A DNA stretch of 64,000 nucleotides, taken from the NCBI GenBank assembly GCA_977006965.1, contig OZ345354.1, forward strand, positions 3,596,001 through 3,660,000, in the 5' to 3' direction. Within the stretch, counting starts at the first letter, position 1, and each line of letters begins with the position of its first letter. Of this stretch, positions 33,835 to 45,200 are shown in pieces. This DNA is from Phymatolithon calcareum (Eukaryota > Rhodophyta > Florideophyceae > Hapalidiales). Made by a program: the position numbers and the translations under genes. The notes under the pieces were generated by a model, which was not told the DNA's origin, searched no databases, and saw only the letters and a program-made list of their open reading frames with translations.

Positions 33835-35948
33835 GGTGTGTGAAGATTGTTTGCCGCCTTGGTTTTCCTATAAGCTCCCGGTGTTCTATTTATACACGAT
33901 TGAAGATTAGAAGAGTGAAGGCTGGGGATCATTGCGATATATGTCCACTGGGCACGGGAGTAGGCTTCGCTCGTCCGTCTGGCCAGGCGTTGAGAATAGC
34001 CTCGGTCCTCCTACGATGGGACTCATGACTTTTCCGGCGTTGCAATGACAATTCCGCTGTCCAGGCGGACAGACTCAAGAGCATTTTTAAGTCCAATTAC
34101 GAAAGGTGACATTATGCTTCATCTAGTCGTTGGCCAGAGTATGATGCCGACGACATTCAAGAAAAACAAAATCATGTCGGTACAGCCGATAATTAAGCTA
34201 ATTGTTAAACAAGACATGGATCAATGTATGTGCAGAGTCTCCAGGATTGTTGAAAACGGAGCTTTCGATCGCCCTGCACTGCCCTGACGAACGCTCGTAC
34301 CTCGCTGTCGCGCGTCATGTCTTTATCCAGTGGCTGCGATCCACAAGTCAGAAGCAGAGGATCAAGTTGGCAGAGGCCTTGCTCGCGCAGTGCCCCGCCA
34401 GACCGTATCAGAAATTTGGTGGCCTTTGTTGACCAACGGAACATACGGAGTGAAAAAAACGCATGAATTGGTCTACTTTCCCTATTCCCGCGAACGATCG
34501 CTGCAGGGCTAGCAAACGTTCAGCTCCCTTTGCCCCCCGGATGCCAAATGCCAGCATCCTTCAAGAGCAAGGAGATAGCGGGGAATGTCAATCGCCGTTA
34601 GAGGGTCACAAGGAGAATAGGTTAGAGAGATTCGCGCGGACGGAGAGGACAATGGGTGAATGACTGCTGCGTGCGGGGTCAAGCAAGTGCTAAGAAGACG
34701 GGTGGGCGTAGAGTAGCCAGTCTAGGACACCGGCGCCGGCGCCATCGCGTGAATTCTATCGGCTTTGTTTCGGTGAGACTTTGTGATGCGTGTGTGAAGA
34801 GACAGAGCATGCACTTGCCAAAGATGCTCATGGCGACCTAATGCCAGTCGCGCAGATAAAAGCTTGCGATTTCGGAAGCTGTGGAGTTGATTCGCGTAAT
34901 GCGAGATACAGTACTCAATATGAGGAGGTTTTGCTTATGTTTGTACGCCCTAATGTTAGATACGCGTACACGGAAGGCGATTGGGCAGGAGAAATTAGTG
35001 CGAGATCGCACTCTGGGCTTTGAAGAACAGGCACCGCGGAAGAGGGACGAGTGAAAATTAGATCGGAAAGGATCGGATCGATTAGAACAAAGTGATTTCC
35101 AGTTCGCCAGATACATTATGCAGAGCGTCCCAATGAAATGATTGGGAGGTTGTGCCAGTATTGGCCTCACGTGTCTTCAATTCACGCTGATCCGTCGTTG
35201 ACCTGATTTGGGTCACGACCTTCAGCGTAAGTCACGCATGTTACGGTGAGAAGCGTCACCTTCTGTCGTACATCAGGAGCGACGGCTCTTACCAAGCAAG
35301 GAGGCGAGATACTTGTACGTTTCTTCTCCAGGTCAACGAATTAAATCGCAGGTGTACGAATTGCTTAGCAGTACAGTATCTGTCAGATGAAGCGCGAGGG
35401 TGATGAGGTTCCGCCATGCGTGACGCAATGTTCGAATCGTATCCACTCCATTGGCCTGCATCGGTTAAAGAATGATTAATGATCAGTGATCGCAATTCCT
35501 CTCTCTCCGTGACAAGCTTGAGAATGGTCATCGCAGCAAGAAATTTTCTCCCCAAGTGCAACTGACGAGTTTATCTGTCCTGGTCGTAAGATACAATATC
35601 GCAAGGGAAACTAAACTGCACATGTGCCGCACTGCACAGTAGATCTACTTTGGCGTACTTTTTTGATCAAGAGGAAAACAAAGAGCAAAGAAATATGTAA
35701 AAACGTTAATTATAAACTTAAAGTACCCCTACATTATTCCAAAAAGTCAACGAGAACGATTAATGAATGAATACATCAAGAAAAAGCTGAAATGGAACTA
35801 AGCAGCCTTCTACATTAGACTTCTCGTTTCAGTCGTATTGCTAATCCACAAAAAAACCCAAAGACAACCAACCACTACAGTACGCCTATCTACTCAATAT
35901 GCGCTCACACGAGCATTCGGGAGCGCCACACACAGTACGATCGGGTAG
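33835..35948. other. Long intergenic region
   Basis: About 2.1 kb without a supportable gene; ORFs are short and shift frame. TACWGTA sites lie at 34907, 35372 and 35876. I see no tRNA or repeat here. Confidence 0.4.
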
Positions 35949-37236
35949 CTAGTTATCAAACAACGTCGACACAGATTCTTCCCTGTGCACCCGACGAATG
36001 GTCTCCGCCATCAGCTGCCCTACTGAGATGATCGTGAGATTCTTGATACTGTTCATCTTCTCCTTCGACATTTCAATGGAATTGGTGATGATCAACTCCT
36101 CGATGCACGACGCATTAATCCGTTCAACACTCGGCCCCGACAGCACAGCGTGAATGCAGCACGCCCGCACCGTCCTTGCCCCATTCTCGTTCAGCGCCTT
36201 TGCCGCCTGCGTTAGTGTACCCGCAGTGTCCACCATGTCATCCACAATGATGCAGTTGCGATCTTTCACCTCCCCAATGACATGCATGACATGCGCTACA
36301 TTGGGCGCGGAGCGTCGCTTGTCGATGATGGCCAGAGAGGCGTCTAGAAACTTGGCCAATGCACGAGCACGCTCCATGCCGCCAGCGTCCGGCGATACCA
36401 CCACTGGTTGTTCCAGTTGGCGGTGAGAGCTACGGAGATGGTTTACAAACACAGGCAGGGCGAACATGTGGTCCACGGGGATGTTGAAGAAACCCTGGAT
36501 TTGACCGGCGTGCAGCTCAAATGCGAGTACGCGGTGCGCACCGGCGGTCTGAATTAGGTCGGCCACCAGACGGGCGGTGATTGGGACGCGAGGCGCGGCC
36601 TTACGATCCTGTCGGGCATAGCCGTAGTACGGGATCACGGCCGTGATGCGCTTTGCGGATGCACGCTTGAGGGTGTCAATTATTACCAATAGTTCCATGA
36701 CGTGGTCATTTACCGGCGGTGACGTCGGTTGAACGATGAACACATCTGTGGTACGCACGCAATTGGATCAACACCAAAACAAAGTGCATACAGAAATAGG
36801 GAATGGGTGAGCACGTGCAACAAAACAGAACAGACAGATGTGGCACACTTGCACCAACGATCGATCTACATCAAAAATATTACCACAAGGAATGTACGCT
36901 GAGAAGAGGACAGCAAGTTCGAATGAAGGAGGGAGGACATTGACTGACTGACTGACCTTTCCCGCGAACATTGTCCGCGATGCTGACACGGGTCTCTCCA
37001 TCGGAGTATTTAGAGACAGTTGCATTTGTGACGCGCACTTTTAGATACGAAGCGATTTCATTTGCCAGAGACTTGTTCGCATTTCCGGCTACCACTCTAA
37101 TCTCGTAGTTGAGTGCTTTGTCAAGATCCATCAGGCTTTGACTGGAGCCCCTGTAAGTTCCATTGGAGTATCCGAATAGGTGTATCTGCTGCCCGTCGTC
37201 GGGGACCTGAGCACCCTCGTCAGTTCGGTCCGGCAT
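35949..37236 (-). CDS. PRS: Ribose-phosphate pyrophosphokinase (PRPP synthetase)
   Basis: There are two exons: 37236-36957 and 36745-35949, giving 358 aa. The intron 36956-36746 (211 bp, GTCAGT...CACAG) is placed because splicing joins ...VRGK to DVFIVQ without loss, matching the family. The enzyme makes PRPP from ribose-5-phosphate and ATP for nucleotide, His and Trp synthesis. Visible motifs are the ATP loop PYYGYARQDRKA, the substrate loop LHAGQIQGFFNIPVDH, and the PRPP-binding loop CIIVDDMVDTAGTL. The N-terminus is about 35 residues longer than in bacterial forms and has no clear transit peptide, so a cytosolic enzyme is likely. It is transcribed divergently from CruP across 507 bp. Confidence 0.95.
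36746..36956 (-). other. Intron of PRPP synthetase gene
   Basis: Donor G|GTCAGTCAG and acceptor ACCACAG|AT keep the frame (GGG AAA G|AT GTG). It is the only intron I can support in a host gene of this window. A (GTCA)n run occupies the donor. Confidence 0.85.
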
Positions 37237-37743
37237 GGCGGTTGCGTTTTCGACGGTGCCTGCTGCCCTTCACCGCACGTCGTCGAGGTCAACATTCAGG
37301 GTTTCACCGTAAATCATTACCTCGCTCCCTCGACCTCTCATCAAATGATCGCAATTGCAATGCCGCTCTTCCACCGACATCCGAATTTTCATTCGCCGAC
37401 GCCCACGATTCGACGAGTCGTACTGGCCAATCACAGCTTAGGGATTCGACCCCGAATCAGCTTACACTCCACTAGACCGTCTCCACGTCGACTGTATCTT
37501 ACGCCTTTCTTGTATGATACCCAAATTTTAAGTCGAGTACTACTTGAGTACTACTTTCCACCCATGCCAGTTTTTGAGGTCGACTTGGTGTCCCTCATCC
37601 TCCATTACTAATCTTCCAAGTCTACTCTCCACCGTCCAAGACAGTTTGTTTGCTCACAGGCAATGTCCGTCCTCACCTAACCTACAGTATTTACACGCAT
37701 CTCCCCTTTCTAAGATGGACTTGACACATTCTCTTGTGCCGCA
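37237..37743. promoter_or_regulatory. Shared divergent promoter region (PRS / CruP)
   Basis: These 507 bp separate the two start codons, with no ORF of note. TACAGTA at 37683-37689 lies 55 bases before the CruP ATG. Joint regulation is inference. Confidence 0.5.
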
Positions 37744-39597
37744 ATGGCGTTTACAACTTCAGTTGCTCTACCGCACGGCAAACTTCGCCTGTCCTCGCCG
37801 TTGAGGACGATCCGTTATGACCAACCATCTCGCAGGGTGCGCATGTCAATTGCTGCAAGCCGAGTCCCTGCCACGGAAGTTCCCCACCACGTCGCCTCCT
37901 TCCTCTCTCGCGCCCGCGAGGGAAATCCACTCGCTGCCCTCTCCTCCGCCGACCGCGCGTTCACCTCTTGGAAGGAGGGTACTCGACACATTCCCCAAAT
38001 AGTGCGCCAAATTCCGGCCCCAACACTCGCATCAGACACAGCGGTCGATGTAGACGTCGCCGTCGTGGGCGGTACACTCGGCATTTTCTTCGCCACAGCT
38101 CTGCAAGCGCGCGGCGTCCAAGTCGCCGTCATTGAACGCGGTCGTCTGCAGGGTCGCACGCAAGAGTGGAACATATCGCGAGATGAGCTGCAGGCGCTAG
38201 TCCATGAAAACGTTCTCACACAACAACAAGTCGAGATGGCGATCGTGAACGAGTTCGAGCGACCTTCCCGCATTGGTTTTGCAGGCGAGTCTAAAAATGC
38301 GGCTAACTCTCAAAGACAACTCACTGTCGAAGGCGTCCTCAACCTCGGCGTGTCGCCTGCTGTACTTGTGGAATTGGCCATGCAACGCTTTGAGCGTCTT
38401 GGTGGCACCGTATTGCAATTCACTGCATTGGAAGATGTTCTTGTTAGCGATGACGAAGTAAAGCTTTCACTCCGACAGCAACGGAAAAGCGACGGCGCGC
38501 TCGGTGCAGGTGGTACCGGCCGTCCAGGTGAGGCTGAACTGGGTTCACAGACTGAGACATTGCGCGCTCGCTTGCTCGTCGATGCCATGGGCTCATTTTC
38601 CCCGATTGCAGCGCAGGCCCGCGGCTCGAAAGGTGCGAAACCTGATGGAGTTTGCATCACAGTGGGCAGTTGCTTGCGGGGTGAATTTCCCGAGAATAAG
38701 TCGAGCGACCTATTGTACGCTTTTCAACCCATTGATGAGGAGCGGAACGTGCAGTATTTCTGGGAGGCGTTTCCGGCAGGCAAAAAGCGCGACTGCCGCA
38801 CAACATATATGTTCTCTTACGGTGCATGCGACCCGCAGCGCCAAACGCTAACTGAAGCTCTTGATGATTACCTCCGCTTACTTCCACAGTATCAAGGAGT
38901 GAATGTGGACGCTTTGGAAGTCGAGCGTGTACTGTTTGCCTTCTTCCCGTGCTTTCGTGACAGTCCCGCACGCGTGGCTTTTGACCGGGTGCTCCCCGTC
39001 GGCGACGCCGCTGGATTTCAGAGCCCGATAAGCTTTGGGGGATTCGGCAGCTGTCTGCGACATCTCCACAGAATCACGAGCGGGATACGAGAGGCATTGT
39101 CCGATGACACATTGCTGAAAAAGGAGGAATTACAGCGCATGCAGTTCTACAACCCTTCCCTCTCTGTGGCATGGCTTTTCAATAGTGCGATGTCGGTGAA
39201 CAGTGGGAAAATGGGGCTGCGACCCATCGTTGACAACTACGTTATCAATGACTTATTGTGGACGAACATGAGGGCGATGGAGCGACTTGGGCCCGCTGTA
39301 CAGCGCCCATTTTTGCAGGACGTGGTGACTTGTGGGGGATTGAGCAAAACTTTGGTGGCCATGATGGCACGGGATCCAGTTTTGGTTTTGAAGACTTTTG
39401 CGTTTGTGGGTCCGTGGGAAGTTGCGAAATGGACGCGGCATTATTTGGCGCTTGTCGCTTTTTCCCTTGTTGCACCTATTGCAACGACTTTGCAATCACG
39501 TGCAGAGATGCTAGACCTTAACGACATGCAGAAGTTCAGGTTGAACAGGATAGTGGATATGTTGCGATACGGTTCCGGTCTTGATTACCACGGTTGA
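37744..39597 (+). CDS. cruP: CruP, plastid lycopene-cyclase family flavoprotein
   Basis: This is a 617-aa intronless protein. The first about 60 residues are Ser/Arg-rich and fit a plastid transit peptide. A Rossmann FAD fold begins at VDVDVAVVGGTLGIFFATAL (about 100), followed by ERGRLQGRTQEWNISRDEL, a signature of the CruA/CruP branch. The second FAD motif is RVLPVGDAAGFQSPISFGGFG (about 415). The C-terminal segment has hydrophobic stretches that may touch the thylakoid. In cyanobacteria and plants CruP is a paralogue of the CruA lycopene cyclase, linked to carotenoid balance and protection from reactive oxygen. Cyclase activity of CruP itself is disputed. Confidence 0.8.
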   Translation: MAFTTSVALPHGKLRLSSPLRTIRYDQPSRRVRMSIAASRVPATEVPHHVASFLSRAREGNPLAALSSADRAFTSWKEGTRHIPQIVRQIPAPTLASDTAVDVDVAVVGGTLGIFFATALQARGVQVAVIERGRLQGRTQEWNISRDELQALVHENVLTQQQVEMAIVNEFERPSRIGFAGESKNAANSQRQLTVEGVLNLGVSPAVLVELAMQRFERLGGTVLQFTALEDVLVSDDEVKLSLRQQRKSDGALGAGGTGRPGEAELGSQTETLRARLLVDAMGSFSPIAAQARGSKGAKPDGVCITVGSCLRGEFPENKSSDLLYAFQPIDEERNVQYFWEAFPAGKKRDCRTTYMFSYGACDPQRQTLTEALDDYLRLLPQYQGVNVDALEVERVLFAFFPCFRDSPARVAFDRVLPVGDAAGFQSPISFGGFGSCLRHLHRITSGIREALSDDTLLKKEELQRMQFYNPSLSVAWLFNSAMSVNSGKMGLRPIVDNYVINDLLWTNMRAMERLGPAVQRPFLQDVVTCGGLSKTLVAMMARDPVLVLKTFAFVGPWEVAKWTRHYLALVAFSLVAPIATTLQSRAEMLDLNDMQKFRLNRIVDMLRYGSGLDYHG

Positions 39598-40934
39598 CAA
39601 TTGCGCGAAAGTCGATAAAGAAATGCAAATATCGATTGATGTCGGCGAAAGGAATGTAATGTCACCTTGCGAATCTCGATCGATCGATCAGAATCCCTAC
39701 TGTATCAATTCGAAGGCAACGTTTTCTCGCTTCGTCGAATCACAATCGAGGCGCGTCGCAAAAACAGATGGTGACACGCACTGCGGGCTGCGGGAATTAG
39801 GGTGCAGACGTGCAGACATGCACACGACTCAATTTGGGCATGGCGGCTGATGAGGTCCTGTCATTCTCGAGAGCCTGTACAAGGATACAGTACACGAACT
39901 GGTACCGTCAACTTGAAGGACCCAACTTGAAGGAACCAACTTGAAAGCTTCCAGTTGGTTTCCTGCATGCTGCAAAGCGATCGACTTGATGAGTGATGTG
40001 GTACAGAATCATACAATATACAAATCAAAACTGTAAATTCATTGCACTTTACAGTACCATGGACGTGGGAATAGGGAATGCTGTATAAAAAATTCAAAAT
40101 CCTTGTTTACAGGGATTTTCATTGCACAGTACAGTACTAGTGCTCCCAGCGCTTCTTTAGACGATTTAGGCTGCACTTCTAATGAGCCACGACTCAATGC
40201 TGTCGCAACCCAAGGACTTCATTTGAAAAAAATGCGGCACAATCGGACAGAAAAAAAATGCAAAACCTTTGATACAGTACAGTACAAAATGAGACCATGA
40301 GGCCCGCTGGGGGAACAAAGAGTTCTCGGCACTCTCCGCACAGTAATCAGCGCAGGGGAATTTGCGACATCCGAAGTCATCTCTTACTGCAACTTCCGGG
40401 GGCTGTCGCATCGCGCGGCGATCCACGCAGGCGGGTTACAGAGGTCCCCAGTTTTGCCTGCCTGCCTGCGCGGAGGTCATTAAAAGAGCTCAGCCATATC
40501 ATATCCCAGGTCAACAATGGGCGGAATAAAAAATTAATGTCAACGTTCGGGAAGGCGAAACATGCTCCCATTGAAGTTTTATCTTGAGGTACGTACTGTA
40601 TTGATCTTCGTACGTGATCATCATCATGGGTTTCTGAAAGCATGTTTATACTGTAGTAGGTAATCTGCCATTTGGCGCTCTAGCACAACTAGAGTGTGCT
40701 TGTTTCACGTCAGCGGGAATGGCATATGCATGTAAGATGTAAGAGGACCGACATTCTCAGTGCGAATAGCGGGACATGACGTGCTATGTGGGAATAAACA
40801 TTTGACTTATAAATATTTTCGTTTTTTGACTTATTTACGTTTTTTTAAAAACGTAAATAGTCCTAAGTCAGCTGTTTTTAGACTACTGTAAAAGAAAGCA
40901 ATTTCTTCTCTGGTAAAGAAACAAGGGTCAATCA
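39598..40934. other. Intergenic region dense in TACWGTA
   Basis: No gene. Ten TACTGTA/TACAGTA sites lie here: 39698, 39886, 40050, 40130, 40273, 40278, 40594, 40649, 40884 and, just beyond, 40984. A hairpin occupies 40828-40862. Confidence 0.6.
40828..40862. repeat. Hairpin (inverted repeat)
   Basis: GACTTATTTACGTTTTT faces AAAAACGTAAATAGTC with one unpaired base and almost no loop. Confidence 0.75.
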
Positions 40935-41221
40935 GGCTCGGTCTATACCGCACATGCCCGTGCCCGTGCCTGCCCGATGTAATTACAGTAGAACTGGGCA
41001 ATTCCCACCTAGTCTATACCGGATTGTGTATGCCCTGTGCCAGAAATTCTATTTTAGATGACTGCATCCATGCATGGCTGGGCTCACCCACCGTCGTGCT
41101 CGTACTGCACTATTCTCCAATTTGTGGAAACTAATGATCGCGCTGACCGTTGCACAGAATGCGATAAATACCACCCAGGTAGCCCAGCACAACGGGCAAA
41201 TCGGAGGAGCACGAGTACTGG

Positions 41222-41539
41222 TCAAGTCCATGACCATACAGGGGCTCGCAATGCGACTGTAGTCCCCGGCCGCCCGTGTAGTAGTCTAAAAGCTCTTTTG
41301 AACTCGTAGTCACTCAAAAGACCGGTAACGCGTTCGAAACACTGCCGATCACGCCTACGCGATACTGAGCGAAATCGCCTCTCAAGATTGTCGCCAAACG
41401 ATATGTCAACAAGCGAGAGCAAGACAGTGACGATGCTGCCCACAATAGCTACAGTATATTGCGCATCCATCGTCGACACCAATGACAACAGCGAACAGCA
41501 AAAACAGTGCGAAGGGGTCATGGAGGGGTAAACAAGCAT
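41222..41539 (-). CDS. Small membrane protein ORF, uncertain
   Basis: The ORF starts at ATG 41539 and encodes 105 aa, with one clear membrane helix (YTVAIVGSIVTVLLSLVDI) followed by a basic stretch (RRFRSVSRRRDRQ). A second hydrophobic helix (WVVFIAFCATVSAII) is encoded downstream in another frame (41049-41237), so the gene may be frameshifted or spliced. No family recognised. It lies within the inverted-repeat element. Confidence 0.35.
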   Translation of the reverse strand: MLVYPSMTPSHCFCCSLLSLVSTMDAQYTVAIVGSIVTVLLSLVDISFGDNLERRFRSVSRRRDRQCFERVTGLLSDYEFKRAFRLLHGRPGTTVALRAPVWSWT

Positions 41540-41574
41540 TGTCTTCGCGCCAAATCAAAAATTTGCGCCAAATG

Positions 41575-41667
41575 GGAAGCAAAACGGGCAGAACAGGACA
41601 GTTAACTTCTTTCCCGAGGGAAAGAAGTTAACTGTCCTGTTCTGCCCGTTCTGCCCGTTTTGCTTCC
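41575..41667. repeat. Long near-perfect hairpin
   Basis: The arms pair from GGAAGCAAAACGGGCAGAAC to a tip of CCCGAGGG. The right arm carries one extra copy of a 9-bp unit (TTCTGCCCG). The stem is about 40 bp. Confidence 0.9.
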
Positions 41668-41732
41668 GAATGAAAAATTACAGTACCGTTCAACCAATAA
41701 TATGCCCTAAAATTCGGGCACGGGCATGGGCA

Positions 41733-41737
41733 CAAGC
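41733..41737 (+). repeat. Copia target site duplication (left)
   Basis: CAAGC is repeated at 48644-48648, directly outside the other LTR. Confidence 0.93.
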
Positions 41738-42175
41738 TGTCGCTTATGGCCCAGCGGGGCGGGGCAGGCGTTGGACCGATTGGGATTTTTCGGGGCAGGA
41801 GCGGGGTCGACACGTGTGAACAGCTTTACAGCAGACCCCCGATGGTGGGGTCGCTGTACTTTACTGTTCGATGTCTGCGGGAAGTTGCTAGCTAGTGAGC
41901 GCGGCGCGCCTTAAGTACACAAATTCTCTGTGCTGCTGCCCTAGCGGCAGCAGCAAGACGACGGTGAAGTGCAAGTAGACTTAAGTGCATAGCTGTAACT
42001 AGCAGTATCAAACAGATTATAGTTCAACACATTACAAACAGAGTATCAATCATAACGACTACATATCTAGGGTTAACAAAACAAATTCAAATCACATGAC
42101 AATCGATTGGCTACAATTAATTCTAACAAGTAGAAATGTCCACGTCACCGTAAGGGTGCCGTAGAAAGCACAACA
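41738..42175 (-). repeat. 3' LTR of copia element
   Basis: 438 bp, with TG...CA ends on either strand; the same sequence as 48206-48643. Confidence 0.95.
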
Positions 42176-42202
42176 CTCGCCAAAACTTAAAATGCCGCAA
42201 GT

Positions 42203-45200
42203 CTACTTCTCGGTATTTGGTTCATGAATGATCCACTGGTTAACAGGATGGTTGAGTTTTCCTGTCTCGAGAAGCGAGGTAAGAAGGGGAGAGTTCATTT
42301 TCTTCGTAAGAGGGTCGGCGATATTATGCGCGGTAGAGATATGCCCAATGTTGTCGATTTCTCCGGTCGCATAGGCTTGACGAAGCGCAGCGATGTCAAT
42401 AAGGAGACGCTTTTCGCTTACGGTGCTTAACTTCGTTATGGTATCGAAGATCGACTTAGAATCGGTGAAGAGCTGAATGGGAATACTCTTTCCGAGTAGA
42501 GTGGAAATATCGTGAGACAAGGTGTACGCAAAATCATAACAAGCAGAAAGCGCATAGACCTCAGCGGCGAGTACAGAACGAGTGACACGGCGGCATTTCC
42601 AGGACGCGTAGTGGATGAGGCTTGCGTTACCGTCTTTATCGCAAAGGAGGATAGCCATTCCGAGTTGTGAGCTGGTATCCACGTTGTTTGCAAATGACGC
42701 ATCAGCATAGCCACGAATAACAATACTGTCCAAGTCCAGTTTGGGGAACACAATTCCGCGTGGGTTTGACTGGAGATGAGCTACGACAGAGTTGAGGAGG
42801 CGCACGTCGTTTGCAGTTGCAATAGAGGGCTTTACTTGTGCAAGCTGAGCACTAGCAAAGGAAGAATCCGGACGGGTAGAAGTCGAGATGTAAGCAACCT
42901 GACCTCGAAGGTGAGAGAAGTCATCAGGAGTGAAGTTGGAAATTGAAATTCGCACGAGTGTCGCGGTGTACTCTTGCTGGTGGATTTTTCGCATACCGTT
43001 TACTTCGGTAATAACACAACCGTTAAATTTCATCGGGAAACTCTCCTGACGCGGCTTAACATCAAAGCGCGATGATTGTTCGTTCTCCATTTCTGCAAAA
43101 GCAGGAGTTCCGAAGCCCAGGGTGTCGTCTACTAGAGTCCCGATGACTCCCATTAACTCTTCATTTTCTTTTTTAAAGAAGAGGCAAGGGTCCATTACAG
43201 TCTGAATCATACCGAGTTCCGTGGTATGGTAGCGTTTGAAAGTGTGCCACCAATAGCCGGGAGATTCCGTAAGACCGTAGAGGGGTTTTATGGCGTGAAG
43301 CAGACCCTCATTTGGAAGGCCAATCATTGGCAGAAGCTCTGGTTGTCGAGGCAAACGGACGTAGAGGCGGCGATCGAGGTTGTTGTCAGACTGGACAAAT
43401 GCTTGTCTGACATCACGAGTCCAGAGAGGTAGACCTAATGCTTGGCTGAGGGCAACTATAACGCGACAGGAAGAGCGTAGAATTGCCGGTGCCTCGCTGA
43501 CAACACGAAGTTTCTCGGGATCTCTATGTCCTTGAATGACGAGACGCGTTTTGTAGACAGGATCTCCATTGTCGTCGGTTTTGATGGAGTGGACAACTCG
43601 TGCGCGAAGGATAGTCGCACCAGGAGGAACGGATTCCTCGTTGACGACAACATATGTGCCTCGGTCTAGTAGTCCCTTAATTTCGTCATGGGAGGACTGG
43701 CGAAAACGAGGATCTTCGGGATCATTGACAATAACGACATATATGGAGTTGGAAGTGTCCTGATACTCATGGCTACTTTGTCGAATGTAGTCAAGGGTTT
43801 GCTGCAGCGTAGGCGGTGCAAGTGTTGGAGGGATAGGGACCGTTGACTGATTATCCGGGTCTGAGTTCAGCGAATCTAAGTTCTTACCTGCTTCAGTTTG
43901 CTCAGTTCCGGAGGGTTCAGTCACATCATTGCTTACTGGTGCAGGAGGTGGTTCAGTCATATAAGGTTTGACAACGGTGATAGAAAAGGGCTGTATAAGT
44001 CCGTTAATCTGCACGTATGCAGTTTTGTAGTTGTCGTATTTGTACAAGGTGTACGGTCCTTTCCAACATTTCGCTTTTTCACGATAAACGAGAACTGGAG
44101 ATCCCGGGGGTATGTTGAATACTTCCATGGATTTTGTCCTTGGCTTCAATGCGAGCTTTACTCGCTGCTTGGCAACAATAGTTTCCATTTCTTTGCGGGC
44201 AGATTCGAGGGCAGCAAATCTATCACGCTGAGTGGGAAGTTCGGTTTCGATGTTTCCGAGAGGAAGTTTGGGAATGGTCCCAAACACTAGTAGGGTGGGG
44301 ATGAGTCCATCGGGTCCGGCTGTATTGTTTAAGGCATGAACGGCAAGGGATAGAACGGTGATTCTGGATAAGGATGGGTACTCGATACGAATCTTGGTGT
44401 ATATCTTGCGTAACGGCGCATGATATCGCTCTCCAGGGCCAAGGGAATTGTGAGATTCAGTGGGTGTCGGTTTCTGAACTATTCCGAATTGTGCACAGCC
44501 ACTTGTGAAAAATTCGCTATTAAAAAGACTTCCTTGGTCATGAGTCAACACGTTTGGAAACCCTATGTAGATTGAAACCCAGCACTCAATGAAAGTATTC
44601 CACACTGTTTCAGCACTCTCTCCTGCGAGAAAACGAGCCGCAGAAAAGTGTGTACCGCGGTCAACAATGTGCAAAACTGGCCTCTTGGACGGTTTTTCAT
44701 CTGATTCAGCTGTAACGTCTAGCCACATAAGATCCATGAAAATCTCATGGTTGAAAACTATGTTGTCGGGTAATGTGACTTGGAAGACGAATGGCTTGGG
44801 TGCCATGCGTTGACAAGAATTGCATCGGGCAACAATGTCATCGAGGAGCTTTTTAGTGTCAGGGGAGTAGTTGTCGGCAGAAGCTCGCCGAAGCACGTTC
44901 ATTACCTTCTCGGTAGATGGATGAGAAAAACGACGGTGGAGCTTAAGCAAGTCCGATCTGGTGAACAAGACGGTGCTAGAAGGCCATTCTAAGTAGAGAT
45001 GGCCCAGCTTAGCTTTAAGAGGTACTTTCAGATCTGGATTAACCTGAGAGCAAAACTCGTTGGTTACTTCGTTAGTATACCACTTCAATTCTTTCATATT
45101 GTCAAGTCCGAAGAGAATTGGAATGTCAACATCGACAACATCCGTTGTGTACTCCAAGTAGTTACCATTGTCATCGATAGGAACGCGGATAGTTGCGATA

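Noticed and set aside
34045-34432. Short ORFs in 33.8-35.9 kb
   Set aside because: Mixed frames on both strands, none longer than 80 codons and none with protein-like pattern throughout.
35395-35425. GTTCGAATC-like tRNA T-arm
   Set aside because: No matching acceptor, D or anticodon stems around it.
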